DNA of 64,000 nucleotides from positions 1-64,000 of the forward strand of contig CAZJPN010000061.1 in the NCBI GenBank assembly GCA_964547905.1, read 5' to 3'. A model generated the notes under the pieces. It saw nothing but the letters and a program-made list of their open reading frames with translations. It was not told the origin of the DNA and searched no databases. The translations under genes and the position numbers were made by a program. Below, piece after piece: positions 34,709-42,668 of the stretch. Within the stretch, counting starts at the first letter, position 1; the number at the start of each line of letters is the position of its first letter. This stretch comes from JAJYLM01 sp964547905 (GTDB taxonomy: Bacteria > JAMCPX01).

Positions 34709-35677
34709 ATGACAGAAAGTGTGTGGGCAATGGGTATTGATTTGGGTGCAACAAAGATCGAGGTTGCCGGCATAGACAGCAGCGGGGTGGTCATTAAGCA
34801 CCTCAGACGCAGCACAAACGTAGAGTCCAGCGTTGAAAAAATAGAGGCGGAAATAATAGAAATGGCACGGGACATAAGTGGATCCGTCGGTTTTAAGCCG
34901 AAAGTCGCGGGCGTAGGAATGGCAGGACAGATCGACCCAAAAAATGGCATGGTTGTTTTTTCGCCCAACCTGAACTGGCATAACATACCTCTTCAAGAAG
35001 TTCTTGCAAAAGAACTCGGCATTCCTGTGGCAGTTACAAACGACGTTAGAGCCGCTGCATGGGGGGAATGGCTATATGGCGCTGGCAGAGGATATAACGA
35101 TATTGTGTGCATTTTTGTAGGTACCGGCATCGGGGGAGGTATTGTAAGTAACGGATTAATGCTTACAGGCTGTAACAATTCAGCAGGAGAGATAGGACAT
35201 ATAATAATAGATCCAAACGGTCCTGTATGTACATGCCACAATAAGGGATGCCTTGAAGCCATGGCAGGTGGATGGGCCATAGCAAGGGATGCACAGAAAG
35301 CGGCTGTGGATGACCCTATTGCAGGTGCTGCAATCCTTAACCTTGCAAACGGAAATCCTCAAAAAATAACTGCAAAAATAGTAGCAATGGCAGCACATAA
35401 TGGAGATACACTTGCTTTGAAGATTGTTGAACGTGTGGCCGATGCACTTATCGCCGGTGCTGTCAGCCTTGTAAATGCATTTAATCCATGCATGCTGATT
35501 CTTGGGGGCGGAGTTATAGAAGGACTGCCTGAGCTTGTAGGCATTATAGACAAAGGCATACGCAGCCGTGCCCTTGGTACTGCAACCTTGAACCTTAAGG
35601 TTGTTCAGTCGCACCTGCACCGCTATGCAGGTGTAATAGGGGCCGCTGCTTTTGCTCTCCATACATTTACACCATAA
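34709..35677 (+). CDS. ROK family sugar kinase (glucokinase-like)
   Basis: A 322-residue ROK protein. It has the phosphate-1 motif GIDLGATKIEVAG, VTNDVRAAAWGE with the catalytic Asp, the IFVGTGIGGGIV loop, EIGH and the zinc-binding CTCHNKGCLEA (ROK signature CxCGxxGCxE with His for Gly). Glucokinase is the commonest activity of bacterial ROK kinases of this length, but N-acetylmannosamine and others are possible. With Pgi, enolase, transketolase and pyruvate kinase elsewhere in the window, a glycolytic role is plausible. Confidence 0.88.
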   Translation: MTESVWAMGIDLGATKIEVAGIDSSGVVIKHLRRSTNVESSVEKIEAEIIEMARDISGSVGFKPKVAGVGMAGQIDPKNGMVVFSPNLNWHNIPLQEVLAKELGIPVAVTNDVRAAAWGEWLYGAGRGYNDIVCIFVGTGIGGGIVSNGLMLTGCNNSAGEIGHIIIDPNGPVCTCHNKGCLEAMAGGWAIARDAQKAAVDDPIAGAAILNLANGNPQKITAKIVAMAAHNGDTLALKIVERVADALIAGAVSLVNAFNPCMLILGGGVIEGLPELVGIIDKGIRSRALGTATLNLKVVQSHLHRYAGVIGAAAFALHTFTP

Positions 35678-35748
35678 CAAATCCCCTTATTTATAAATGC
35701 AATTTTTGAGTTAAATGAACTCACGAACTTCTTTCTTATAAAAAAGAG

Positions 35749-35797
35749 TTGACAAAACATTTTGGTTAAATTAATTTATAACGAACGTTCGGTATAA
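35749..35797 (+). promoter_or_regulatory. promoter with overlapping palindromic operator upstream of the TetR gene
   Basis: TTGACA (35749-35754), 17-nt spacer, TAATTT (35772-35777). Overlapping the -10 and start region is a 22-nt near-perfect palindrome (35776-35797): arms TTATAACGAAC and GTTCGGTATAA, with one mismatched pair. This is a typical TetR-type operator for autoregulation and probably controls the whole downstream cluster. The TetR coding sequence begins at 35864. Confidence 0.7.
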
Positions 35798-35863
35798 AAA
35801 TTATTTGCACAAGGGTTAAAAAACACATTTAAAGATTAAAGGTTTTTGAGGAGGAGTTAATAA

Positions 35864-36439
35864 GTGCCGAAAATTGTAGATCACAATGCTTACAGAAAAG
35901 AACTATTGAGCAAGTGCTTCGAGCTATTTTTTCATAAGGGGTATTCAGGTGTTAATATGAGGGAAATTGCGAAGGAACTAAACGTTTCAACAGGTACGCT
36001 TTATCACTACTTTCCAAATAAGAAATCTCTTCTTGATAATATGGTTATAATGATTAACCAGCGGGAGGCTTCTGAATTAGAGTTAAGACTTAAAGGGGCT
36101 AATAATCTCAAACAAAGACTAAAAATTTTCCAGAACTACGTGATTGAAAAAGAAGAAGAATTTCAAAAGATTATTTTACTGGCGGTTGATTATTTCCACA
36201 ATCGAAACTCCGATAAAGACATGGAAATTTTCAGAGGTTTTGTTCGATATTCCTCAAGTATTATAAGTAGAGATGTTGAACTTGATGAAGATATCAGTTT
36301 GGTGTCGTTGATTTTCTTAAGTGGATTGGTCTTCTACAGGCTTTTGTGCCCGGATGTCGCGTGTTATGAAAAGCAAGGTGATCTATTCATGAAGTTACTG
36401 ATTAAATATATGAACGATAAGAAGGGGGAAAACTACTAA
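35864..36439 (+). CDS. TetR/AcrR family transcriptional regulator
   Basis: A 191-residue regulator starting with GTG, behind a GAGGAGGAG ribosome-binding site. The N-terminal helix-turn-helix (about 9-56) reads FFHKGYSGVNMREIAKELNV...TGTLYHYFPNKKSLLDNM. The C-terminal ligand domain (about 70-185) is not family-specific. TetR regulators beside acyl-CoA dehydrogenases usually sense acyl-CoA or aromatic-CoA ligands (inference). It is the first gene of the acyl-CoA reductase cluster. Confidence 0.92.
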   Translation: MPKIVDHNAYRKELLSKCFELFFHKGYSGVNMREIAKELNVSTGTLYHYFPNKKSLLDNMVIMINQREASELELRLKGANNLKQRLKIFQNYVIEKEEEFQKIILLAVDYFHNRNSDKDMEIFRGFVRYSSSIISRDVELDEDISLVSLIFLSGLVFYRLLCPDVACYEKQGDLFMKLLIKYMNDKKGENY

Positions 36440-36508
36440 ATGAGTAAAGGAAAAAATTTTTTACCTTAGATTGATTGTACTCTGTTTGAACATGTTGAGG
36501 AGATCCAT

Positions 36509-36532
36509 ATGTTGTCTGTCTTGATATCTTAA
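36509..36532 (+). CDS. possible 7-codon leader peptide
   Basis: Between tetR and the first dehydrogenase gene lies GAGGAG (36497-36502), 6 nt, then ATG and the frame MLSVLIS. The ribosome-binding site is as good as those of the real genes, but the peptide is too short to judge. It may be chance. Reported because it could couple or attenuate translation of the operon. Confidence 0.2.
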   Translation: MLSVLIS

Positions 36533-36554
36533 TTTTTATAATTGAGGAGGGTGT

Positions 36555-37796
36555 ATGAATAACGATGTGGAGAAAATCCTTATTTATTCCAGAGGGGGGA
36601 TAGATGATGAATCAAAAAACATACTTTCTATTATACGACAATGGGCAGAGAAAGAAATTCTTAGTGATCGTATGCCATATCGTGAACACTACGAAGAAAA
36701 ATTTATAGAAAAAAGAAAAATACTTGGTCTTACTATTGGGTTACAAAAATTAATGCTTTCACAAGACCAAGGTGGGTTTGGCTGGGAAAGCTCAACACAT
36801 GCACCTGCTTTAGCCTCCATTATGATTGAGATAGGAAGAGCGGATGCTTCCATGGGTGTTTTATTTGCCATCCAATTTAGTATGTTGGCCGCCCTCATGA
36901 TGGCAAACACTATAGATAAAACTCTATACAATACACTAACTTCTTCTTTTGGTACTAACGAACTGAAAACCGCTGCGATTATTTTACCCGGAGTAGGTAT
37001 AATTGGTAAAGATACTGCTCTTTTTTCAGGAAGATCCATCAATGCAACGGCAGAAACTAAAAACGATGGATACGTATTAAATGGAACGGATCTGCGTCCC
37101 TTTGGTAATGGTGCCATAGCAGACATCTTCTGTATAGTTTGCGCGGATGAAAAGGGAATACCATCCATAGCTTTCCTACCAGCGGAAGAAAGAGGAATTA
37201 GCAGGAAAAGTATATTGTTAGAAACAGGATTGAACGCATGCAAAAATGCAGACATAAGCTTTAATAACGTAAGCATACCAAAAGCATTTTTAATTTCTCA
37301 GCAGGGCATTATAGAAGGCATATACACATGGCTCAATATGCTTCTTGGAGGCGTTAGCCTTGGAGCTGCAGTCAACTTTCTTGAAATTCTTGATGACTGG
37401 GCAAATACCAGGGTTATTAAAGGAGGCGGTATGATGAAAGATAATCCTCTCTGTGCCTCTGTTGTGGCAGAAGTAGTAGAAGAAATAACTATTTCCAGGC
37501 TTCTTTTATTGGAACTTGCCCAGGTTGTTGCGAGGTCAGAGGAATGGGGGCAGGAAGGGAATCAGAAAGTTTATACCATTGCTCAAATGATAGGTTCACG
37601 TATTCAAAAGAGTACTCTCAATGCAACAAATCGGGGAATGGAACTTATGGCTTCTGCCGGGTATTCAAAAGAGTGGCATGCAGAAAAACATTGGCGAGAT
37701 ATTAAAACCATACAATCATACCTTTGCGGCTTGGGTGCAGATATTCCAGTGAAAATGGATATCGCAAGATATTTCTTTGATAGTAAAGAAATTTAA
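36555..37796 (+). CDS. atypical acyl-CoA dehydrogenase-like protein (subunit 1)
   Basis: A 413-residue acyl-CoA dehydrogenase-fold flavoprotein: an N-terminal helical domain (IGLQKLMLSQDQGGFGWE, GRADASMGVLFAIQ), a middle beta domain and C-terminal helices. Two hallmarks are missing. The flavin/substrate motif TEPxxGSD is replaced by LPGVGIIGKDT. The catalytic Glu of the IYEGT segment is replaced: here RDIKTIQSYLCGLG. It may therefore be a non-catalytic partner of the next gene product or use another base. It has a good GAGGAGG start site and is followed 13 nt later by the second dehydrogenase gene. Confidence 0.85.
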   Translation: MNNDVEKILIYSRGGIDDESKNILSIIRQWAEKEILSDRMPYREHYEEKFIEKRKILGLTIGLQKLMLSQDQGGFGWESSTHAPALASIMIEIGRADASMGVLFAIQFSMLAALMMANTIDKTLYNTLTSSFGTNELKTAAIILPGVGIIGKDTALFSGRSINATAETKNDGYVLNGTDLRPFGNGAIADIFCIVCADEKGIPSIAFLPAEERGISRKSILLETGLNACKNADISFNNVSIPKAFLISQQGIIEGIYTWLNMLLGGVSLGAAVNFLEILDDWANTRVIKGGGMMKDNPLCASVVAEVVEEITISRLLLLELAQVVARSEEWGQEGNQKVYTIAQMIGSRIQKSTLNATNRGMELMASAGYSKEWHAEKHWRDIKTIQSYLCGLGADIPVKMDIARYFFDSKEI

Positions 37797-37809
37797 GAAG
37801 GAGAGAGTC

Positions 37810-39084
37810 ATGAAGCATTTTGATGAATTCTCTCGACCCGAAGAATTTATTTCCCCGTTGGATGTACATTTTCGCAGCGTTATAAGAAAATGGGCAGAGA
37901 AATATGTGATGCCATACCGACGGCAGTTCGATGAAGATTGGAAAGAACACAAATTTATTGAACCGGCATTCGATAAACTCATGGGCGAGATAGGACTCCA
38001 GAAGTGTCTTTTCCCTGAAGAGCTTGGCGGCTGGGGCATTGGACATTCGGATTATGCTTTTACCTTCACCTATACTCTTGCAGAGGAAGTCGGTAGAGCA
38101 GACACGGGCATGGGTGTTGCCTTTCTTGTCACTTTTTGGCCTTTAACAACAATCCTTATTGAGCCTCATATAAACTGGCGACTCGCGAAAGAATTTGCTC
38201 CGATGTTTTGCACTACCAATAAAGCCGTTTTTGCAGCTCTCACTATGACGGAACCTCAGGGTGGCTCGGACATTGAAAACATAAAATTGCTTGGGGGTAA
38301 AACCATAAAAACAACGGCAAAACTTGAAGGAGACGAGTGGATAATAAATGGGCATAAATTATGGCCCACAAATACAGGAGGTGTGGCTAAATTGCTTGGT
38401 GTACCTTGTACTACCAAATCAGGATCCAATGACCCAAACGATTTTGCGATCATCTTTGTCCCAACCGATAAAAAGGGTGTTACCCAGGGAAAACCGTACG
38501 AAAAAGCAGGAATGGCTGCAGATAAAAATGGCGACATTTGGTTTGAGGATGTTCGTGTACCAAAATGGTATCGTGCACATGGGCCTGGCTTAGATGCTCA
38601 AACATTTTTAGAGATTATTTCATGGGGACAGGTAGCAAGTATCGGGTTTTTAACAGGGGCTATGCTCAATCTTTATGAAAGGCTCTATGAATTCGTATCT
38701 GCACGGACATACAATAATCGTCCACTGAAAGAGAATGATGCAATTGCCGGAGTGATAGGTCGTATCGCCGGAGATATAGATATTTGCAGGATTTTAGGAT
38801 ACGAAGCAGCCAGGATGGGGGATCGTAGGAATAAGCCGTATGGACAGCCACTCTATTCTGAAGAACTTATCGGTAAAATCAGGAATATAAAAGATTTTGT
38901 TGCAGATAGGGCTGTGGAAGATTTTGGTAAAGCTATGGATGTTTTGGGCAGTTATGGCATTGACAGAGAGTGGGATATCGAAAAACACTGGCGTGATATC
39001 AAGATTATCCAGCTCTGGATGGGTGGAAAACAACTTTGTCAAATGGAGGCTGCCAGATACTTTTTTAACTGCAGTACCTTATAG
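37810..39084 (+). CDS. acyl-CoA dehydrogenase (subunit 2)
   Basis: About 424 residues from the ATG at 37810, which has AAGGAGAG before it. The flavin/substrate motif MTEPQGGSD is intact, as is the preceding aromatic/Gly loop (EELGGWGIG). The usual catalytic Glu (IYEGT) is replaced, the segment reading RDIKIIQLWMGGKQ, so the base must differ. In cyclohexanecarboxyl-CoA dehydrogenase an Asp elsewhere serves as base (established for that family); whether that holds here is unknown. It resembles its neighbour over the C-terminal EKHWRDIK...ARYFF stretch, suggesting gene duplication and perhaps a hetero-oligomer. Confidence 0.92.
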   Translation: MKHFDEFSRPEEFISPLDVHFRSVIRKWAEKYVMPYRRQFDEDWKEHKFIEPAFDKLMGEIGLQKCLFPEELGGWGIGHSDYAFTFTYTLAEEVGRADTGMGVAFLVTFWPLTTILIEPHINWRLAKEFAPMFCTTNKAVFAALTMTEPQGGSDIENIKLLGGKTIKTTAKLEGDEWIINGHKLWPTNTGGVAKLLGVPCTTKSGSNDPNDFAIIFVPTDKKGVTQGKPYEKAGMAADKNGDIWFEDVRVPKWYRAHGPGLDAQTFLEIISWGQVASIGFLTGAMLNLYERLYEFVSARTYNNRPLKENDAIAGVIGRIAGDIDICRILGYEAARMGDRRNKPYGQPLYSEELIGKIRNIKDFVADRAVEDFGKAMDVLGSYGIDREWDIEKHWRDIKIIQLWMGGKQLCQMEAARYFFNCSTL

Positions 39085-39093
39085 GAGAAAATG

Positions 39094-39522
39094 ATGGAAC
39101 AAGCCAATAAAGGGGTCATTGATTTAATTGATCGTATCCTTAAGGAATTGCTCAAAAAGCCAGGTTTTAAAAATACAATAAGGACAATACTGAAAAATAT
39201 GGATCCAGAATCTATGAGATCTCTTGTGAAAACATCCATGTGGGAAGATCCTGAAATGTCCCTCGCTGTTTTGGCTACTATTCCCGTTACAATAAATGCT
39301 GTGATCACCGGCCTTGATGAATTGATTATTCAACTAAGAACACAATTTTCACCGAAGCTTTTGCACGACTTCGTAAAATCTCTTGTACTCACCATTGATA
39401 AAAAAACACTAAAAAATGTTATTGAGAATGGCAAAGGTCTTTCCAAAGAACTTTTGGGGGTTGCAGAAAAGGCATTGCGCGAAGAAGATAATAACCCAAG
39501 CAAGACAATGGAGGAGCAATAA
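39094..39522 (+). CDS. helical protein of unknown function, paralogue A
   Basis: About 142 residues; the ATG at 39094 has AGGAG with 6-nt spacing (39091 is also possible). No known domain is recognised. It is predicted almost wholly alpha-helical, with no signal peptide. The core, RSLVKTSMWEDPE...FSPKLLHDFVKS...IDKKTLKNV, recurs in the next two proteins: (M/V)RSxVKT, WxDxE, TxPxTxN, FSPxLxxDxxxS and IDKxxxK. It sits inside the acyl-CoA reductase cluster and is translationally close to both neighbours. Possibly a scaffold or chaperone for the complex (inference). Confidence 0.65.
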   Translation: MEQANKGVIDLIDRILKELLKKPGFKNTIRTILKNMDPESMRSLVKTSMWEDPEMSLAVLATIPVTINAVITGLDELIIQLRTQFSPKLLHDFVKSLVLTIDKKTLKNVIENGKGLSKELLGVAEKALREEDNNPSKTMEEQ

Positions 39523-39523
39523 C

Positions 39524-40180
39524 ATGGAAAACAATACCATACCTCTACAACAGGGAGGGGTGATAAAAGAAATATTAAGTACCCCTTTCATAAAAGATAT
39601 TATTCGTGAATCTTTGAAAGGTAAAGAGTCTGACGCTGTACGGTCTGTTGTTAAAACTTTTATCTGGCAGGATTCCGAGTTTATACTTTCACTTTTAAGT
39701 ACGGTTCCACATACACTAAATTTATTTACTACTGTACTTGATCAGACAGGCAAGGAATTCAATGAAAAATTTTCACCCGGTCTCATACGTGATTATATGG
39801 GAAGCATAATGCATGATATTGATAAAGAAGAAATAAGAGCATGTGCAAGTACCTACGCCTTACTGATTAAAAAAATATGGGAGGTATCTCCAGAATTAAG
39901 ATCAACAGTAGCCAACATAGTTATTGAAACTGTTCCAGGATTGCTATCACAAGGTATCAATTTTACTACGCATGCAATTAACGCTTCTTACAAGAAAGAT
40001 CCACAAATTTTTGATGTGTTCTTCTCCAAAATGATGGAGCAAGTTGATGGTAAAGAATTTAAGGAGGCAAGTCAAACAATTGCTTGTGCCATAATGGATC
40101 AAAAATTACCTCTGTTAACATGGGTGTGGCAATTATTAAAAAGAAGATTCTGGAAGCACCATCGGTTAGTTTCTAAATGA
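39524..40180 (+). CDS. helical protein of unknown function, paralogue B
   Basis: About 218 residues from the ATG at 39524 (GGAGG 10 nt upstream), 1 nt after paralogue A. It contains the same module as A (RSVVKTFIWQDSEF...TVPHTLN...FSPGLIRDYMGS...IDKEEIRA) at about residues 38-105, and a second, more diverged copy at about 165-205 (DPQIFDVFFSKMMEQVDGKEFKEASQT). Basic C-terminal tail (KRRFWKHHR). No signal peptide or known domain. Confidence 0.65.
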   Translation: MENNTIPLQQGGVIKEILSTPFIKDIIRESLKGKESDAVRSVVKTFIWQDSEFILSLLSTVPHTLNLFTTVLDQTGKEFNEKFSPGLIRDYMGSIMHDIDKEEIRACASTYALLIKKIWEVSPELRSTVANIVIETVPGLLSQGINFTTHAINASYKKDPQIFDVFFSKMMEQVDGKEFKEASQTIACAIMDQKLPLLTWVWQLLKRRFWKHHRLVSK

Positions 40181-40222
40181 ATAAGGTGATATTTATAAAA
40201 TTGTAGCAGGAGATTAAAATCT

Positions 40223-41512
40223 ATGGTAGAAACTGAAACAAAAAGTCCAATCCGCCCTAACGAAATTTTAAGTAAGATTATCAGCAAAACAATTCAATCA
40301 GAAGGTGTAAGAGAGCTTATCCTTGGCGTTGTGAAAGAAGAACTTGTCAACTGGTCTGGAGATAGTCGTGTTAAGGAAACCTTGTCTAAATCAATAGAAA
40401 AAATGATTATAAGAGCCCTAACAGTATCACGCTCAACCAATAAAAGTATTGCTCAGGACATAGGAAGGCTATTAACAGCATGGGCTCAGCATGTTAATGA
40501 AGATCACAAAAAACATCCAGTCGTTCAAGGTTCAAAAGAAGAACTTCACAATAATCCTATTCACGCTTTCATTATCAGCACGGATTTTGGTGAACTAAGG
40601 GAAGTGGTTGACGGGTTAGAAAATGCATTTACACTGTTGTTGAAGATGATCAATGATGAAATATGGAACTACCCTGCCAAATTCGTAAGCATGGTGGGTT
40701 GTATCCCACCGCTTGTCAATGGAACAACGAAGGCAATCAATGAGGTTGTTCGTCCGTTAAACAATTTGTCTCCTGATGTTTTATCAGGTGTTATATTCTC
40801 TCTATTTCGTTCGCTCAAAGGTAAGGAGATCGGCATGCTTATCAATTCTATGATGGAACTGAGCCGCAAGATGCAAACCGGCAGCCTTCTTCTTGGAGAC
40901 TCAAATATATCCCAGTTTTATATTGATTCTAAATCTTTATTACAGGATGTCGTTTCTACAATTAATCCTGAACTCCTCTACAAGTTTCAGGTGGCCATAT
41001 CAGAAGCTACAGAAACGATTACAAAATCATACACAGATGCAGTTTCACAGAATCCGGGAATTTATACAGCCATTGTGTCCTCATATTCGGATAGGAAGAA
41101 CCCTCAAATTAGGTCTACAAAGCTAAAATTAAGCATGTATGAAAACATATCTGAAGAAGAAGCGGCAAATGCTGTTTCAAAAGGACTATCTGATTTGGAT
41201 ACACATGAGATCGGAGAGATCATAAATACAGTAATCCGCTACCTTAAGCTTATCCATAAACATAAGCCGGAGATGGTCCCGCATATTTTATCAGGAATTG
41301 CCATGTCCATTGATACAGAAGAGCTTAAGTCAGCGGCAGACAGTGTGATAGAGGATATTGTTAATGCTTTAAAGCCTACTCTAAGAGTATTGATGCCTTC
41401 GCTATTAAAAGGACTAACCTCACTTCTTACCCCGGATGTAGGTGAAGAATCCGATGAGCTTAATGAGGCTATTTCCTCTTTGATAAAAGTTTTCGTTCCG
41501 AGGGAGGAGTGA
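40223..41512 (+). CDS. helical protein of unknown function, paralogue C (multi-module)
   Basis: A 429-residue, helix-rich protein without recognised domain. It carries the module of paralogues A and B at about 150-215 (IWNYPAKF, IPPLVNGTT, LSPDVLSGVIFS, KGKEIGMLINS) and a second at about 345-385 (KPEMVPHILSGIAMSIDTEELKSAADS). The intervening part is predicted helical. It ends 4 nt before the BcrC-like subunit, whose ribosome-binding site lies within its last codons. Function unknown; position suggests a role with the reductase. Confidence 0.65.
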   Translation: MVETETKSPIRPNEILSKIISKTIQSEGVRELILGVVKEELVNWSGDSRVKETLSKSIEKMIIRALTVSRSTNKSIAQDIGRLLTAWAQHVNEDHKKHPVVQGSKEELHNNPIHAFIISTDFGELREVVDGLENAFTLLLKMINDEIWNYPAKFVSMVGCIPPLVNGTTKAINEVVRPLNNLSPDVLSGVIFSLFRSLKGKEIGMLINSMMELSRKMQTGSLLLGDSNISQFYIDSKSLLQDVVSTINPELLYKFQVAISEATETITKSYTDAVSQNPGIYTAIVSSYSDRKNPQIRSTKLKLSMYENISEEEAANAVSKGLSDLDTHEIGEIINTVIRYLKLIHKHKPEMVPHILSGIAMSIDTEELKSAADSVIEDIVNALKPTLRVLMPSLLKGLTSLLTPDVGEESDELNEAISSLIKVFVPREE

Positions 41513-41515
41513 AAA

Positions 41516-42667
41516 ATGAGAAATGAGTATACAGATGTAGTCACAAATTTATACAATAGCTTTGCCAGAGAATGGAAGAAAGACGGGAAAAAAATTATCG
41601 GATACACCTGTTCTTATGTACCAGAGGAGGTCTTTCATGCTGCCGGCATGCTTCCTTTCCGTCTTGGTGGAATGGACGCATGTGCACATGATATTAGTGA
41701 CACCTATTTTGGTCCATTCATTTGTTCCATGCCTAAAAGTGTTCTTCAATTAGTTGGAGAGGGCAAGTATAAGTTTCTCGACGGTATGATCACAACCCCA
41801 GCGTGTGATTCAATGAGGCGTATTGATGAATGCTGGAGAAAAGCCGATAAGGATATTGGCGGTATTCTTCCATCTTTCTTTTTTAATTATAGTGTACCGC
41901 ACAAGATGTCTGATTACAGTATAAAATGGCTGGAAGACGAAACCAGAAGGCTTATAAAAGAATTGGAAAAACATTTCAATGTTAAAATTTCGACAGAATC
42001 TCTGCGGAATTCAATCCGGATTTATAATAAAGGAAGAATACTTTTAAATCGTATTGATGTGTTGAGATATAATGAAAATGTTCCTCTATCCGGGGCGGAT
42101 GCTCTTGCTATAGTACTTGCCGGAAGAGCCATGCCAAGAAAGATATACAACAGTATGCTTGAAAAAACTGTAAAAGAACTAGAAGAATGTGAAACGCCTA
42201 TCACTGGTAGAAAAAGAATTATGCTCGTTGGTAGTGCAAATGATGATGTAAATTTGGTCAAGATCATCGAGGATGAAGGAGCGGTTATTGTTTCAGATAC
42301 AGTTTGTTTTGGGTCAAGATTCTATAGGGATCTGGTAGACGAGGACAAGGAGCCTGTTTCTGCACTTGTCCATAGGTATTTAACTCATGAATCATGTCCC
42401 CGTATGATCGGAAAATATCAAGAGCGACTGAACATAGTAAAACAAAAGGCAGAGAAAGCCAGGATTGATGGAGTCATACTTCAAAATGTAAGGTTTTGTG
42501 ACCTACATGGATCAGAAAACGGTATCTTTCAGAGAGATCTTGAGGCAATTGGCATACCATGTCTGAAGATTGAGAGAGAATATGGTCCTTTATCTGACTC
42601 AGGCAGAATAAGTTTGAGAGTTAATGCCTTTTTAGAGATGCTTGATAAAAGGAAGGAGATGATTTGA
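41516..42667 (+). CDS. 2-hydroxyacyl-CoA dehydratase/benzoyl-CoA reductase family subunit (BcrC/BadD-like)
   Basis: A 383-residue catalytic subunit of the family. It has GYTCSYVPEEVFHAAGMLPFRL, TPACDSMRRI and VRFCDLHGSE, with Cys32, Cys97 and Cys328 as likely ligands of a 4Fe-4S cluster. Heterodimers of two such subunits use electrons raised in energy by an ATP-hydrolysing activator to dehydrate 2-hydroxyacyl-CoA or reduce aromatic or enoyl-CoA. Order and neighbours match the class I benzoyl-CoA reductase layout C-B-A-D. The substrate cannot be assigned. Confidence 0.9.
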   Translation: MRNEYTDVVTNLYNSFAREWKKDGKKIIGYTCSYVPEEVFHAAGMLPFRLGGMDACAHDISDTYFGPFICSMPKSVLQLVGEGKYKFLDGMITTPACDSMRRIDECWRKADKDIGGILPSFFFNYSVPHKMSDYSIKWLEDETRRLIKELEKHFNVKISTESLRNSIRIYNKGRILLNRIDVLRYNENVPLSGADALAIVLAGRAMPRKIYNSMLEKTVKELEECETPITGRKRIMLVGSANDDVNLVKIIEDEGAVIVSDTVCFGSRFYRDLVDEDKEPVSALVHRYLTHESCPRMIGKYQERLNIVKQKAEKARIDGVILQNVRFCDLHGSENGIFQRDLEAIGIPCLKIEREYGPLSDSGRISLRVNAFLEMLDKRKEMI

Positions 42668-42668
42668 A

